This document shows, one piece after another, positions 21,929-30,532 of a DNA stretch of 64,000 nt. The notes beneath the pieces are model-generated. The model made no database searches and was not told the origin of the DNA. It was given only the letters and a program-made list of their open reading frames with translations. The translations under genes were made by a program, and so were the position numbers. The stretch lies in NCBI RefSeq assembly GCF_900187025.1, contig NZ_LT906478.1, positions 2,650,001 through 2,714,000 of the forward strand, given 5' to 3'. Origin of the DNA: Listeria ivanovii subsp. ivanovii (lineage in GTDB: Bacteria > Bacillota > Bacilli > Lactobacillales > Listeriaceae). Numbering within the stretch: the first letter of the stretch is position 1; each line of letters starts with the position of its first letter.

Positions 21929-22729
21929 TTATGTTGTTCGCAATACTATCAAACCTATCGTTAAAAGAACCATTACGAGACCAGCAATCAAATCACCTAT
22001 ATGCCAGTGCGATATTCGATAACGAGTTCTTCCCTCGCCGCCTCGATATCCTCTTGCTTCCATTGCATCAGCTAATTCTTCTGCCCGATTAAAAGAACTG
22101 ACGAATAGCGGAATAAAAATTGGGACTACAACTTTCATTTGTTCGAATAAATTGCCCTCACCAAAGTCCACACCACGCGCACGCTGAGCTTTCATAATCT
22201 TGTCTGTTTCACCCATAAGTGTCGGTATAAAACGCAGCGCTACCGAGATCATTAACGCAATGTCATTCACCGGCACTTTTAAGACGGCGAAAGGTCGAAG
22301 GATATACGCAATTGCATCAGTTAAATTCATTGGTGTTGTAGTTAATGTGATTACTGTCGACATCATAATAATTAGTACAAATCGTAAAAATACAAATATC
22401 CCATTTAAAAGACCAAATGATGAGATCGTAAACGGACCCCAGTCAAAGAAAATTGTACCGCCACTTGTAAATAAAATTTGCATAACCACCGTAAATAAAA
22501 TTAACCAAATTAACGGCTTAACACCTTTAATGAATACTTTTAATTTAATTCCAGTCATTTGAATAACCATTAGCGTGAACAGAACCATTAAAGCATATGT
22601 CCACCAGTTATTCGCCAAAAATAAAATACCAATATAATAAAAGCCTGCGAGTAGCTTTGTTCGAGCATCAAGACCATGAATCAAGGACTCCCCTGGAACA
22701 AAACGACCTAATATTAATTTTTCTATCAT
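21929..22729 (-). CDS. Second EcfT-type transmembrane subunit, EET locus
   Basis: 266 aa, a clear paralogue of the EcfT at 1515-2312: same opening (LILGRFVPGES), same pair of coupling motifs QRARGVDF (about 183-190) and [13 protein letters not shown] (about 224-236), about six membrane spans. No ATPase gene accompanies it, so it probably uses EcfA1/EcfA2 encoded at 2.3-4 kb. In L. monocytogenes the homologue lies in the flavin-based extracellular electron transfer locus, where an ECF module is thought to move flavin for FMN attachment to surface proteins. 20 nt after dmkA. Confidence 0.88.
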   Translation of the reverse strand: MIEKLILGRFVPGESLIHGLDARTKLLAGFYYIGILFLANNWWTYALMVLFTLMVIQMTGIKLKVFIKGVKPLIWLILFTVVMQILFTSGGTIFFDWGPFTISSFGLLNGIFVFLRFVLIIMMSTVITLTTTPMNLTDAIAYILRPFAVLKVPVNDIALMISVALRFIPTLMGETDKIMKAQRARGVDFGEGNLFEQMKVVVPIFIPLFVSSFNRAEELADAMEARGYRGGEGRTRYRISHWHIGDLIAGLVMVLLTIGLIVLRTT

Positions 22730-22748
22730 CCAAAGAAGCCCCCTTTAT

Positions 22749-23708
22749 TCAAACCAATTGCTGAAGTGCAACACTCACTGCCATCAAGATTGTCAAAGTT
22801 GCATTAATCAACACAAAGTTGCGAATTCCAATGACAAACGTTTTTGACTTCACTTGCTCTTTATTGAATTGAACTAAATTGCGATAAACTGGATAGGCTA
22901 CCAGCAGCGAAAGCAGCATGATAGGATGCAAGAAACCAACTATAACCGAAACTATTACTGCTACAAATGATGCATAATACAAACCGTTAAATAAAACGAT
23001 GCCCATTTTTCTACCTATATAATAAGGAAGTGTGTAACGATGGTTTCGAATATCTTCGTCTAAATCACACAAATTATTCGCCAACATGATATTCGCAATC
23101 GTGAAAATACACGGTAAGGATACCACACCTATTCGAATGATTTCTATTAAATTGAACTGAATAGTTATCATTTCTCCTTGCCACAGTAAATTAGCAATTC
23201 CAGCATCATAGGCGTTGACATAAACAGCAAGAAAGAAAATCCCAAATCCCATCGTTACTCCGGAAAAAATTTCACCGAGCGGCATACGAGAAAGCGGTAC
23301 TGGACCAAATGTATATAGAATCCCTATACAAAAACAAACAAAGCCGATTAAAAGCACGAGTAAATCAGTCCGAACAACTAGCCACACACCTAATCCTGTT
23401 GCGATAAAAAACATTAGAAAAATTGTGATGATAACTGTTCGTTCAGAAATCCGCTCTTGTCCAATAACATTACTCGTCGTCCGATAATCGTAATCATGAT
23501 TATCTGTCGCTTTGCGGTAATCCATATAATTATTTATTGCCGTTGTCGTCAAATCAAATATTAACATAGAACCAAAAAATATTAGTGTATTAACGGGTTT
23601 GAACAAATCGTATTGATAGACAACAAACAGTGTTCCTAACATAAACGGGAATACGCTAGCAATCTTAGTTTGGATTTCCACTAATTTTAGAAAAGACGGA
23701 ATCGACAT
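22749..23708 (-). CDS. dmkA: Prenyltransferase DmkA (UbiA/MenA family), EET demethylmenaquinone branch
   Basis: 319 aa, eight or nine membrane helices. The two Asp-rich UbiA motifs are visible: NNYMDYRKATDNHDYD (59-74) and NNLCDLDEDIRNH (about 208-220), which bind Mg-prenyl diphosphate. MenA-type enzymes prenylate 1,4-dihydroxy-2-naphthoate to demethylmenaquinone. As the EET locus also has its own polyprenyl synthase (29473-30453), this branch is believed to make a separate quinone pool for Ndh2. Lies 81 nt after fmnB, with an imperfect G+C-rich hairpin in the gap that could attenuate transcription. Confidence 0.88.
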   Translation of the reverse strand: MSIPSFLKLVEIQTKIASVFPFMLGTLFVVYQYDLFKPVNTLIFFGSMLIFDLTTTAINNYMDYRKATDNHDYDYRTTSNVIGQERISERTVIITIFLMFFIATGLGVWLVVRTDLLVLLIGFVCFCIGILYTFGPVPLSRMPLGEIFSGVTMGFGIFFLAVYVNAYDAGIANLLWQGEMITIQFNLIEIIRIGVVSLPCIFTIANIMLANNLCDLDEDIRNHRYTLPYYIGRKMGIVLFNGLYYASFVAVIVSVIVGFLHPIMLLSLLVAYPVYRNLVQFNKEQVKSKTFVIGIRNFVLINATLTILMAVSVALQQLV

Positions 23709-23789
23709 AATCCCTTTTTAACCCCTTTCTGACATAAAGTGAGCAGGTTCAAGAAAAATCCCGCCCACTTTCTTCTATATTAAATAGTT

Positions 23790-24869
23790 TTATTTCAATG
23801 TGTCCATTTCGAAATTTTTATCTGTTAATTCGAATTGCCCTTTCAATCCGGATGTTTCGTATACTTTCTTATCTTTACTAATGAAAATTGCGTCTACACC
23901 TTTGAATTGCTCGATGTAGTCCATTCCTCCTTTAATCCCTTTGGAGAAGGTAGCAGTGGATAAACCGTCGCCGTCGATTGATTTTTTAGACACTATGGAA
24001 ACACCCGCGATGTCGTTGTCGAACGGATAACCTGTTTTCGGATCTAAAATATGGTGATAGGTTTTTCCGTCCACTTCTAAATAGCGTTCATAAATACCCG
24101 ACGTAACAATCGACATGTTAGATTCTGGAAGTTTCCCAATCACACTACCGCGTGGGGAAAACGGATCTTGAATACCAACATTCCATTTGTTGCCATTGGG
24201 GTTATTCCCCTGAACGTAAATATTTCCACCTAAATCAATAATCGAAGTCGTTACTTTATTCTCTTTAAATACTTTTAGTGTTTCATCCGTAATGTAACCT
24301 TTAGCAATCGCCCCTAAATCTAGTTCCATTCCTTCTTTTTCAAGATAAACTGTTTTGTCTTTGTCGTTCATTGTAACATCTTTGTAGTTAATTAAAGGTA
24401 AAACTGCATCGATTTCTGCTTGCGAAGGTTTGCGTGCATCAGAAAAACCAATATGCCATAAAGAAGTTAGCGGACCAATAGTAATATCAAAGCTACCGCC
24501 AGAATTCTCCGAGTACTTAAGACCTTCTTGAATTAAGTAGTAGATATCATCTGAAACTTTTACTGGTTTCTTCCCAGCTTGTTCATTAATTTTATCTACT
24601 TCGGATGTTTTTCCGGAATCACTTGTAGTAATTTTAGCAGCTAGTTCTTTAATTCGATCAAAACCTTTATCAAGAACTGCTTCTTTGTCTTTATCGTAAA
24701 TCTTTAGTGTAACAACTGTTCCCATAAGGAAGTCCGTTTTTGAGTATGGTTGATCCATTAAGTTTTTCGAATCGCTTGGTTCTTTCGTCGTTTCCTCTTT
24801 GGTGTTTCCGCAAGCCGACACAATAAGCGCCAACATCATTATTGAAAGTATCATTTTCCATTTTTTCAT
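23790..24869 (-). CDS. fmnB: FMN transferase FmnB, ApbE family lipoprotein
   Basis: 359 aa lipoprotein: lipobox IVSAC with lipidated Cys20. ApbE motifs are FLMGTVVTLKIYD (about 48-60), the LDLGAIAKGY core, IDLGGNIYVQG and HHILDPKTGYP. ApbE enzymes use FAD to attach FMN by a phosphoester bond to Thr/Ser of target proteins outside the membrane. The adjacent pplA is the expected substrate. ATG 24869 follows AAAGGTG. A TATAGT at 24910-24915 could be a -10 with a poor -35; a terminator separates it from pplA. Confidence 0.92.
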   Translation of the reverse strand: MKKWKMILSIMMLALIVSACGNTKEETTKEPSDSKNLMDQPYSKTDFLMGTVVTLKIYDKDKEAVLDKGFDRIKELAAKITTSDSGKTSEVDKINEQAGKKPVKVSDDIYYLIQEGLKYSENSGGSFDITIGPLTSLWHIGFSDARKPSQAEIDAVLPLINYKDVTMNDKDKTVYLEKEGMELDLGAIAKGYITDETLKVFKENKVTTSIIDLGGNIYVQGNNPNGNKWNVGIQDPFSPRGSVIGKLPESNMSIVTSGIYERYLEVDGKTYHHILDPKTGYPFDNDIAGVSIVSKKSIDGDGLSTATFSKGIKGGMDYIEQFKGVDAIFISKDKKVYETSGLKGQFELTDKNFEMDTLK

Positions 24870-24969
24870 TAGCTTTTACACCTTTCTAATCATGATCTTT
24901 ACTTGAATAACTATAGCGTAATTACAGGAATAAATCTACAGTAAAATGGGGTAATTCCTTGTTTTTCGA

Positions 24970-25006
24970 TAAAAAAATCGGCTAGCCCAAAAATATGGGC
25001 CAGCCA
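24970..25006 (-). terminator. Terminator between pplA and fmnB
   Basis: Minus strand stem GGCTGGCCCA/TGGGCTAGCC (24996-25005 with 24980-24989, one mismatch) with a 6 nt loop, followed by a run of seven T. It suggests that pplA is made mostly alone and at a higher level than fmnB-dmkA-EcfT. Confidence 0.88.
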
Positions 25007-25029
25007 GTTTGTACGTTTCTTTGCGAAAT

Positions 25030-25929
25030 TTATTCAGCTTCTACTAGGTTGTACACTTTGATTGTATCAGTGTCGCCATTTTGAGCGGCATTTTCAAGTT
25101 GTGCAGCGTAGATTTTGAATTGGTTAGAAGATTCAGTAGCACCAGAAACCGTGTCTACTTCACCAGCGTTTTGTTTGTCTACAAGAGATTTGTTAAGTGC
25201 TGGGATATATTCTTGTGGACCAGTACCAGATTTAGCTTTCATATTTTTCTCATAGTCAGCATCGTCCGTTTTAAGTTTGCCATCTTTGTCTACATAGTTA
25301 TAGTCAGATTTAGTGATTTTACCATCTTTTACTTCCATGTTGAAGACTGCGCGGTAACCATGTGCGTAATTTTGTTCTTCTAATTTGTAAGTTCCATCTT
25401 CCATTTTAGCTAAGTTGTTGATGGAGATTGTAGTTGTATCAGCTTTTTGAGCCGCTTGGATTAATTGGTTAGCATAGTTGATGAAAGCGTCAGAAGAATG
25501 AGTTGCTCCTGAAACTACTTCTACCGATGCAGCTGCTTGATTTTTAACTAAAGAATCACTTAGTTGTTTCAAGTATTCTTGAGGACCAGTTCCTACTTTG
25601 TCTTTCATTGCTTTTTCGTAGTCTGCATCTTCAGATTTTAATTTACCATCTTTATTTTTGTAATCGTAGTTAGCTTTTGTAATTTTGCCATCTTTCACTT
25701 CGATAGACATAAATGCTTTCCAGCCATTGTCATCGTAATTTTTTTCTTCTAATTTGTAAGTACCGTCAGTCATAGTACCGTCAGTTTTTGCTGTTTTCTT
25801 TGTTTCTGTTTGCTTTGTGTCTGTGTCCTTCTTATCTTTGCTGCTGTCGTCGTTACTACCGCAACCTACTAGTAATAAACTTGAAGCCATTACTACGGTA
25901 ATACCCATTGCTACTTTTTTCAATTTCAT
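25030..25929 (-). CDS. pplA: Surface flavolipoprotein PplA, two FMN-carrying domains
   Basis: 299 aa from ATG 25929 (MKLKKVAMG), preceded by AAGGTGGGAG. Signal peptide with lipobox LVGC, Cys23. A charged Lys/Thr/Asp linker leads to two tandem ~115-residue FMN-bind domains, each starting DGTYKLEE and each containing the flavinylation motif SGAT (VVSGATHSS and TVSGATESS) where ApbE-type enzymes attach FMN. PplA is the terminal electron carrier of flavin-based EET in L. monocytogenes; its cleaved signal peptide has also been described there as a secreted pheromone. Diverges from ndh2; promoter at 26025-26053. Confidence 0.93.
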   Translation of the reverse strand: MKLKKVAMGITVVMASSLLLVGCGSNDDSSKDKKDTDTKQTETKKTAKTDGTMTDGTYKLEEKNYDDNGWKAFMSIEVKDGKITKANYDYKNKDGKLKSEDADYEKAMKDKVGTGPQEYLKQLSDSLVKNQAAASVEVVSGATHSSDAFINYANQLIQAAQKADTTTISINNLAKMEDGTYKLEEQNYAHGYRAVFNMEVKDGKITKSDYNYVDKDGKLKTDDADYEKNMKAKSGTGPQEYIPALNKSLVDKQNAGEVDTVSGATESSNQFKIYAAQLENAAQNGDTDTIKVYNLVEAE

Positions 25930-25996
25930 ATTTGCTCCCACCTTTTGTTTTATTAAAACGTTGATTGTGATAACGTGAACACAAACGGATAGTCTG

Positions 25997-26010
25997 CGAA
26001 AGCGATATCA
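25997..26010 (-). promoter_or_regulatory. cre-like sequence in the pplA 5' region
   Basis: Minus strand TGATATCGCTTTCG matches the catabolite-responsive element consensus TGWAANCGNTNWCA at all but two fixed positions. It lies about 10 nt downstream of the likely transcription start. Two mismatches make it a weak candidate. Confidence 0.3.
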
Positions 26011-26024
26011 CTTTTACAATACAA

Positions 26025-26053
26025 ATGATACCATCAGCGCTCGCTTTTGTCTA
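26025..26053 (-). promoter_or_regulatory. Promoter of pplA
   Basis: Minus strand: -35 TAGACA (26048-26053), 17 nt spacer, -10 TATCAT (26025-26030), giving a ~90 nt untranslated leader. The whole divergent pplA-ndh2 gap is 445 bp; beyond this promoter, the weak cre-like site and the repeat at 26180-26224 I see no ORF in it. Confidence 0.7.
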
Positions 26054-26179
26054 CTGTAATTCTAAAGACATAATTTATCTAATTTTCTAAATAATGACTA
26101 TTGATGGATAAAGCAGTAGTAAAACCATCATTTCTCAGGCAAATTGCAAACAAAAATGTCGAAAAACCTAGATAAAACA

Positions 26180-26224
26180 AGGACTTTATAACTGCTTAAT
26201 TTTATCTTATTTGCATAAAGTCCT
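26180..26224 (+). repeat. 10 bp inverted repeat in the pplA-ndh2 intergenic region
   Basis: AGGACTTTAT (26180-26189) and ATAAAGTCCT (26215-26224) are perfect complements around a 25 nt A/T-rich loop, followed by a T-rich stretch. It lies about 150 nt upstream of ndh2. It could be an operator, a weak terminator or part of a short transcript. Confidence 0.5.
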
Positions 26225-26374
26225 ATTTTTCACTTTTTAGATTAGAATTGTTCTATAGTATCTAGACATTAGTAGTAGGTTTCTGTTAAACTATGATAGG
26301 TTATATTAATACTGTGGGGAATTTTGGACTCATTTTATTTTTGTGAATAAACTTACAAGGAGTTCAGGAAGCAT

Positions 26375-28261
26375 ATGCCTGAAAAGAATATCGTTTTAAT
26401 TGGGGCAGGATATGCAGGTGTACACGCTGCTAAGAAATTAGCTAAGAAATACAAGAAAGACAAAGACGTTAATATTACATTAATCGATCGTCATTCGTAC
26501 CATACAATGATGACTGAACTTCATGAAGTTGCTGGCGGTCGCGTTGAACCAACAGCAGTTCAATATGATTTGCGTCGTTTGTTTAATAGAACAAAGGTTA
26601 ATCTTGTAACTGATAACGTGACACATGTAGATCATGATAAAAAGATTGTAACAACTGAACACGGAAGCTATCCATTTGATTATCTAGTACTTGGTATGGG
26701 CGGCGAACCTAATGACTTCGGAACACCTGGTGTAAGCGAAAATGGTTTCACACTTTGGTCTTGGGAAGATTCTGTTAAGTTACGCAAACATATTGAAGAA
26801 ACTGTAACGAAAGCTTCTCTTGAACAAGATGTTGAAAAACGTAAAGCAATGTTATCATTTGTTGTTTGCGGATCTGGATTTACAGGCATCGAAATGGTTG
26901 GGGAACTTTTAGAATGGAAAACTCGTTTAGCAAAAGACAACAAGATTGATCCTTCTGAAATTAAATTAGTTGTAGTAGAAGCTGCTCCAACAATTCTTAA
27001 CATGCTAGAAAGAAGAGACGCTGACAAAGCAGAACGTTACATGGTTAAAAAAGGCATTGAAATCATGAAAAACGCTGCCATTGTTGAGGTTAAACCTGAC
27101 AGCATCGTTCTTAAATCTGGCGAAGAAATTCCAACGAGTACATTAATCTGGACTGCTGGCGTTCGTGCTAACTCTGATACAAAAGATTACGGCATGGAAT
27201 CTGCTCGTGCAGGACGTTTGAAAGTAAATCAATATATGGAAGCAGAAGGTCTTAAAGACGTATATGTCGTTGGTGACCTTGCTTACTTTGAAGATGAAGA
27301 AGGCAAACCAACACCACAAATCGTTGAAGGCGCTGAACAAACTGCATTGACTGCAGCGAAAAGTATCATCGTTGAAATGAGCGGTACAGGCGAAAAAGAA
27401 CCCTTCCAAGGTAAATACCACGGAGTTATGGTTTCTATTGGAGCTAAGTACGGGGTTGCTCACCTTGGTGGAATGCACCTTTCTGGTTGGTTCGCTATTT
27501 TAATGAAACATATGGTTAACCTTTATTACTTCTTTGGGATTCGTAGTGGATATTACATGTGGCAATATATCATGCATGAATTCTTCCACATTAAAGACCA
27601 CCGCAATATTTTCCGTGGCTGGACTTCTCGTTACGGTAACGTACTTTGGACACTTCCATTACGTGTTTATCTAGGTTGGTTCTGGATTGACGAAGCTCTT
27701 TCTAAAATCTACGGCGAAACAACTTGGGATAAAGTAAGTATTACGAATTTAAAACCATTATTTAATGGTATTGGTTCTGATTCTTGGTTAACTGCAACAA
27801 CTTCTAAAATGCCATTCGAATGGTTGCAAACTGCTGCTACATCTGGTGCAAGTCAAGCTGCCGGAGATGCTGCTGGTGCGGCTGCAACAAACGTAACTAC
27901 ACCAATTCTTAGCCATATGCCTGGTTGGTTTGAATGGATTATGAAACTTCTAATGCCAAACCTTGATGTTGCACTAGTCATGCAAAAAGTAGTTCCTTTT
28001 GTTGAACTTGCAATTGGTCTTGCTATGGTCGTTGGTTTATTCACTTGGCTTGTAAGTATCGGAAGCGCCGGATTCCTAGTAATGTTCACTCTAAGCGCTA
28101 TGCTTGGTTGGGACAAATTCTGGGCGTTACCAGCTTCTATCGCACTTCTAAATGGCGCTGGTCGTACATTTGGTCTTGATTACTGGGCTGTTCCTTGGTT
28201 CCAAAAACATCTTGGTCATTGGTGGTACGGTAAGCCGAAGTCCGTTTATAGAGACAAATAA
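26375..28261 (+). CDS. ndh2: Type II NADH dehydrogenase Ndh2 with C-terminal membrane domain
   Basis: 628 aa. The first ~400 residues are a pyridine-nucleotide disulfide-family NDH-2: FAD motif GAGYAGVHAAKKL (9-21), NADH motif VCGSGFTGIEM (about 168-178) and VYVVGDLAYFED, the second FAD-binding loop. The remaining ~220 residues carry several hydrophobic helices of DoxX-like type, absent from ordinary ~400-aa NDH-2 enzymes. In L. monocytogenes this protein passes electrons from NADH to the EET demethylmenaquinone pool. ATG 26375 follows AAGGAG. A terminator follows at 28294. Confidence 0.93.
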   Translation: MPEKNIVLIGAGYAGVHAAKKLAKKYKKDKDVNITLIDRHSYHTMMTELHEVAGGRVEPTAVQYDLRRLFNRTKVNLVTDNVTHVDHDKKIVTTEHGSYPFDYLVLGMGGEPNDFGTPGVSENGFTLWSWEDSVKLRKHIEETVTKASLEQDVEKRKAMLSFVVCGSGFTGIEMVGELLEWKTRLAKDNKIDPSEIKLVVVEAAPTILNMLERRDADKAERYMVKKGIEIMKNAAIVEVKPDSIVLKSGEEIPTSTLIWTAGVRANSDTKDYGMESARAGRLKVNQYMEAEGLKDVYVVGDLAYFEDEEGKPTPQIVEGAEQTALTAAKSIIVEMSGTGEKEPFQGKYHGVMVSIGAKYGVAHLGGMHLSGWFAILMKHMVNLYYFFGIRSGYYMWQYIMHEFFHIKDHRNIFRGWTSRYGNVLWTLPLRVYLGWFWIDEALSKIYGETTWDKVSITNLKPLFNGIGSDSWLTATTSKMPFEWLQTAATSGASQAAGDAAGAAATNVTTPILSHMPGWFEWIMKLLMPNLDVALVMQKVVPFVELAIGLAMVVGLFTWLVSIGSAGFLVMFTLSAMLGWDKFWALPASIALLNGAGRTFGLDYWAVPWFQKHLGHWWYGKPKSVYRDK

Positions 28262-28293
28262 AATAACAACTAGTATTTTTAAAAATAAGAAAT

Positions 28294-28343
28294 CGGGAGT
28301 GCATCCAAAAGCCATTTTTGGCATAGGAGGTGCTTCCGTTTTT
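28294..28343 (+). terminator. Terminator after ndh2
   Basis: Imperfect 13 bp stem (CGGGAGTGCATCC with GGAGGTGCTTCCG; three wobble pairs, one mismatch) enclosing an inner GCC/GGC pair, then TTTTT. It separates ndh2 from eetA. Confidence 0.75.
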
Positions 28344-28348
28344 ATTAT

Positions 28349-28378
28349 TTGTTCGTTTTTTGAACTTTTTCCTATTAT
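28349..28378 (+). promoter_or_regulatory. Promoter of eetA-eetB-dmkB
   Basis: TTGTTC (28349-28354), 18 nt spacer, TATTAT (28373-28378), immediately after the ndh2 terminator and 60 nt before eetA. Confidence 0.55.
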
Positions 28379-28438
28379 ATTTAGAGATTATCCTTTAAAA
28401 TAGGATTGGGATATGACATTTGCGAAGGAGGCAAGACG

Positions 28439-28873
28439 GTGAAGAAATATTTATATATGGTAAAACGTTGGGATATTATTATTATTTTATCTCTTTGTGT
28501 GCTTTCCTTTTTGCCAATTGCTATTTTTTCGTATGTTAAAGCTAATGATCCTCCTCCTGCCAGTGGAAAAACAGAGCTTGTCGCCGTTATTTCGGTTGAT
28601 AGCAAGGAGTACAAAACAGTTAAGCTCACTGGGCATAAAGGTACAGAGAGTTTCGACGTAGAACAGCCAGATGGTCACTCTAACACGATTGAAGTTTCTG
28701 GGGAAAAGATTCGAATTAGTAAAGCGAACTGTAATGATCAAGTTTGCGTTCGAACCGGTGCCATTGACAAACAAGGAGATACAGTCGTTTGCCTGCCGCA
28801 TAAATTAGTAATAGAAGTAAAAACGAGTGATGGGAGTTCAGGCGATTCAGATGAGCCGATTATCTCTTCCTGA
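28439..28873 (+). CDS. eetA: EetA, NusG domain II-containing membrane-anchored protein
   Basis: 144 aa from the GTG at 28439, which has GAAGGAGG 7 nt upstream; an in-frame ATG at 28406 overlaps no binding site. One N-terminal membrane helix (about 12-35), then an extracellular NusG domain II-like fold with CNDQVCVRTGAI and GDTVVCLPHKLVIEV, the C-x4-C and CLPH signature of this small family. EetA and EetB are required for EET in L. monocytogenes and are proposed to relay electrons from quinol to extracytosolic flavin; the mechanism is not known. Confidence 0.88.
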   Translation: MKKYLYMVKRWDIIIILSLCVLSFLPIAIFSYVKANDPPPASGKTELVAVISVDSKEYKTVKLTGHKGTESFDVEQPDGHSNTIEVSGEKIRISKANCNDQVCVRTGAIDKQGDTVVCLPHKLVIEVKTSDGSSGDSDEPIISS

Positions 28874-28905
28874 CCTTATCCTCAAATAGATAGGAAAGTG
28901 TTTCT

Positions 28906-29451
28906 ATGACAAAAAACAGACGATTAGTATATATAGCGCTACTTGCTGCACAAGCAGTTGTTATAAGTTTGCTGGAACGTGCGATTCCGTTTCCATTTGC
29001 ATTTGCACCTGGAGCGAAACTTGGGCTTGCTAATATTATTACTTGTATTTCACTCTATACGTTATCAGCCAAAGATACGTTTATGATTATTTGTATTAGA
29101 CTCGTATTATCGACTTTGCTTGGTGGAACCATTTCCACATTTATGTATAGCGCTGCGGGAGCTATCTTGAGTTTTCTCGGTATGTGGCTAGTACAACAAC
29201 TTGGACCGAAACGTGTTAGTATCATCGGAGTTAGTGTTACCGGCGGAATTTTGCATAATGTCGGTCAGCTCGTTATCGCAAGTTGGATTGCAGGTACTTG
29301 GTCGGTTATGCTTTACTTACCAGTACTATCATTTATCGGAATTCTTTCTGGAATTGCAGTAGGAATTGCGGCAAACTACTTGCTGAAAAATGTTCAAACT
29401 TTGCGCATGTTCGCTGATGCAAAACAAAATCAAGCAGCAACACCAAAATAA
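28906..29451 (+). CDS. eetB: EetB, Gx transporter family membrane protein
   Basis: 181 aa, about five to six membrane helices, resembling ECF S components and heptaprenyl-diphosphate-synthase component I-like proteins. The opening ALLAAQAVVISLLERAIPFP and the APGAKLGLANIITC segment are typical. Sits between eetA and dmkB, 32 and 21 nt away. In other bacteria NusG II and Gx proteins are neighbours of flavinylated proteins, which fits an electron-relay role. Confidence 0.88.
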   Translation: MTKNRRLVYIALLAAQAVVISLLERAIPFPFAFAPGAKLGLANIITCISLYTLSAKDTFMIICIRLVLSTLLGGTISTFMYSAAGAILSFLGMWLVQQLGPKRVSIIGVSVTGGILHNVGQLVIASWIAGTWSVMLYLPVLSFIGILSGIAVGIAANYLLKNVQTLRMFADAKQNQAATPK

Positions 29452-29472
29452 TTTTTTTAAAAGGAGTTCAAT

Positions 29473-30453
29473 ATGCAACTTCATGCTATGTGGGATGATT
29501 ATCCTGCTCTTTCCGATGATTTAAAAGAAGTTTTACAAACAATTGAAAAAAATATTCAAATTCGCGATAAACATGTGGAGAAAAATGTAAAAGATTTGAT
29601 TCATGCTGGCGGGAAATTACTTCGCCCTGCTTTTGCACTACTTTCGGCTCAAGCTGGTCCTGATTTTGATAAAGACCGCGCCGTTTCGATTGCAGCAGCG
29701 TTAGAAGTTCTTCATATGGCTACACTAATCCATGATGATGTCGTGGATGATTCTCCTCTTCGCCGAGGTATTCCAACAATCCACTCTAAATATGGCCGAA
29801 ATTACGCGGTCTACACTGGCGACTATCTATTTTGTATTTGTTTTAAAATCTTATCTGCGCATGCCTCTTCTGTCGAGAATATCGAATTTAATAGTAAAAA
29901 TATCGAAAAAATATTGATGGGCGAACTGGATCAAATGCGTACAAGCTACAAAATGGATGTAACTGTGCGTGAATATTTAGCACGAATTTCTGGTAAAACA
30001 GCTCAACTTTTTGCTCTTAGTTGTTATTCTGGCGCTACTGGTAGTAAAGCTTCACGAATGACTGTCGCTAAATGTTATAATATCGGGCACTATCTTGGCA
30101 TGGCTTTTCAAATTATTGATGATGTGCTTGATTATACAAGTACTGATCAAGGTCTAGGAAAACCCGTTTTAAATGATATGAAACAAGGAATTTATTCTCT
30201 GCCGCTGATTTATGCAATGAAAGGGCATTTGGCAGAATTCGAACCACTTCTTTCACAAAAACTAGCTATGTCTGACGCTGCATCTGAACAAGTTTTAGCA
30301 CTTATTTCTAAATATAATGGTGTCGAACTAGCGTTTAAACTCGCAAATAAGTATACGAACAAAGCTCTTCGCGAGATTAAAAAGTTACCAACTGGTGCCT
30401 ATCGTGATGATATGTATCGCTTAACAAAAAGTATCTTAGACCGAGATATTTAA
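29473..30453 (+). CDS. dmkB: Polyprenyl diphosphate synthase DmkB
   Basis: 326 aa trans-isoprenyl diphosphate synthase. First Asp-rich motif DDVVDD (88-93) followed by SPLRRG, and second motif DDVLDYTSTD (about 216-225), with GKLLRPAF at about 47-54 for IPP binding. It probably elongates farnesyl diphosphate to the side chain used by DmkA at the other end of the locus. AAGGAG precedes the ATG at 29473. Confidence 0.9.
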   Translation: MQLHAMWDDYPALSDDLKEVLQTIEKNIQIRDKHVEKNVKDLIHAGGKLLRPAFALLSAQAGPDFDKDRAVSIAAALEVLHMATLIHDDVVDDSPLRRGIPTIHSKYGRNYAVYTGDYLFCICFKILSAHASSVENIEFNSKNIEKILMGELDQMRTSYKMDVTVREYLARISGKTAQLFALSCYSGATGSKASRMTVAKCYNIGHYLGMAFQIIDDVLDYTSTDQGLGKPVLNDMKQGIYSLPLIYAMKGHLAEFEPLLSQKLAMSDAASEQVLALISKYNGVELAFKLANKYTNKALREIKKLPTGAYRDDMYRLTKSILDRDI

Positions 30454-30456
30454 CTT

Positions 30457-30494
30457 ATTTAGAACATCTCTCTTTAGCGAGTTTTGTTCTAAAT
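30457..30494 (+). terminator. Hairpin after dmkB
   Basis: Perfect 10 bp repeat ATTTAGAACA/TGTTCTAAAT (30457-30466 with 30485-30494), 18 nt loop. The stem is A/T-rich and no long T tract follows, so termination may be incomplete. Confidence 0.55.
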
Positions 30495-30532
30495 TTCACC
30501 TTTAATTGTGAAAATACAAACATGAAAGCGTG

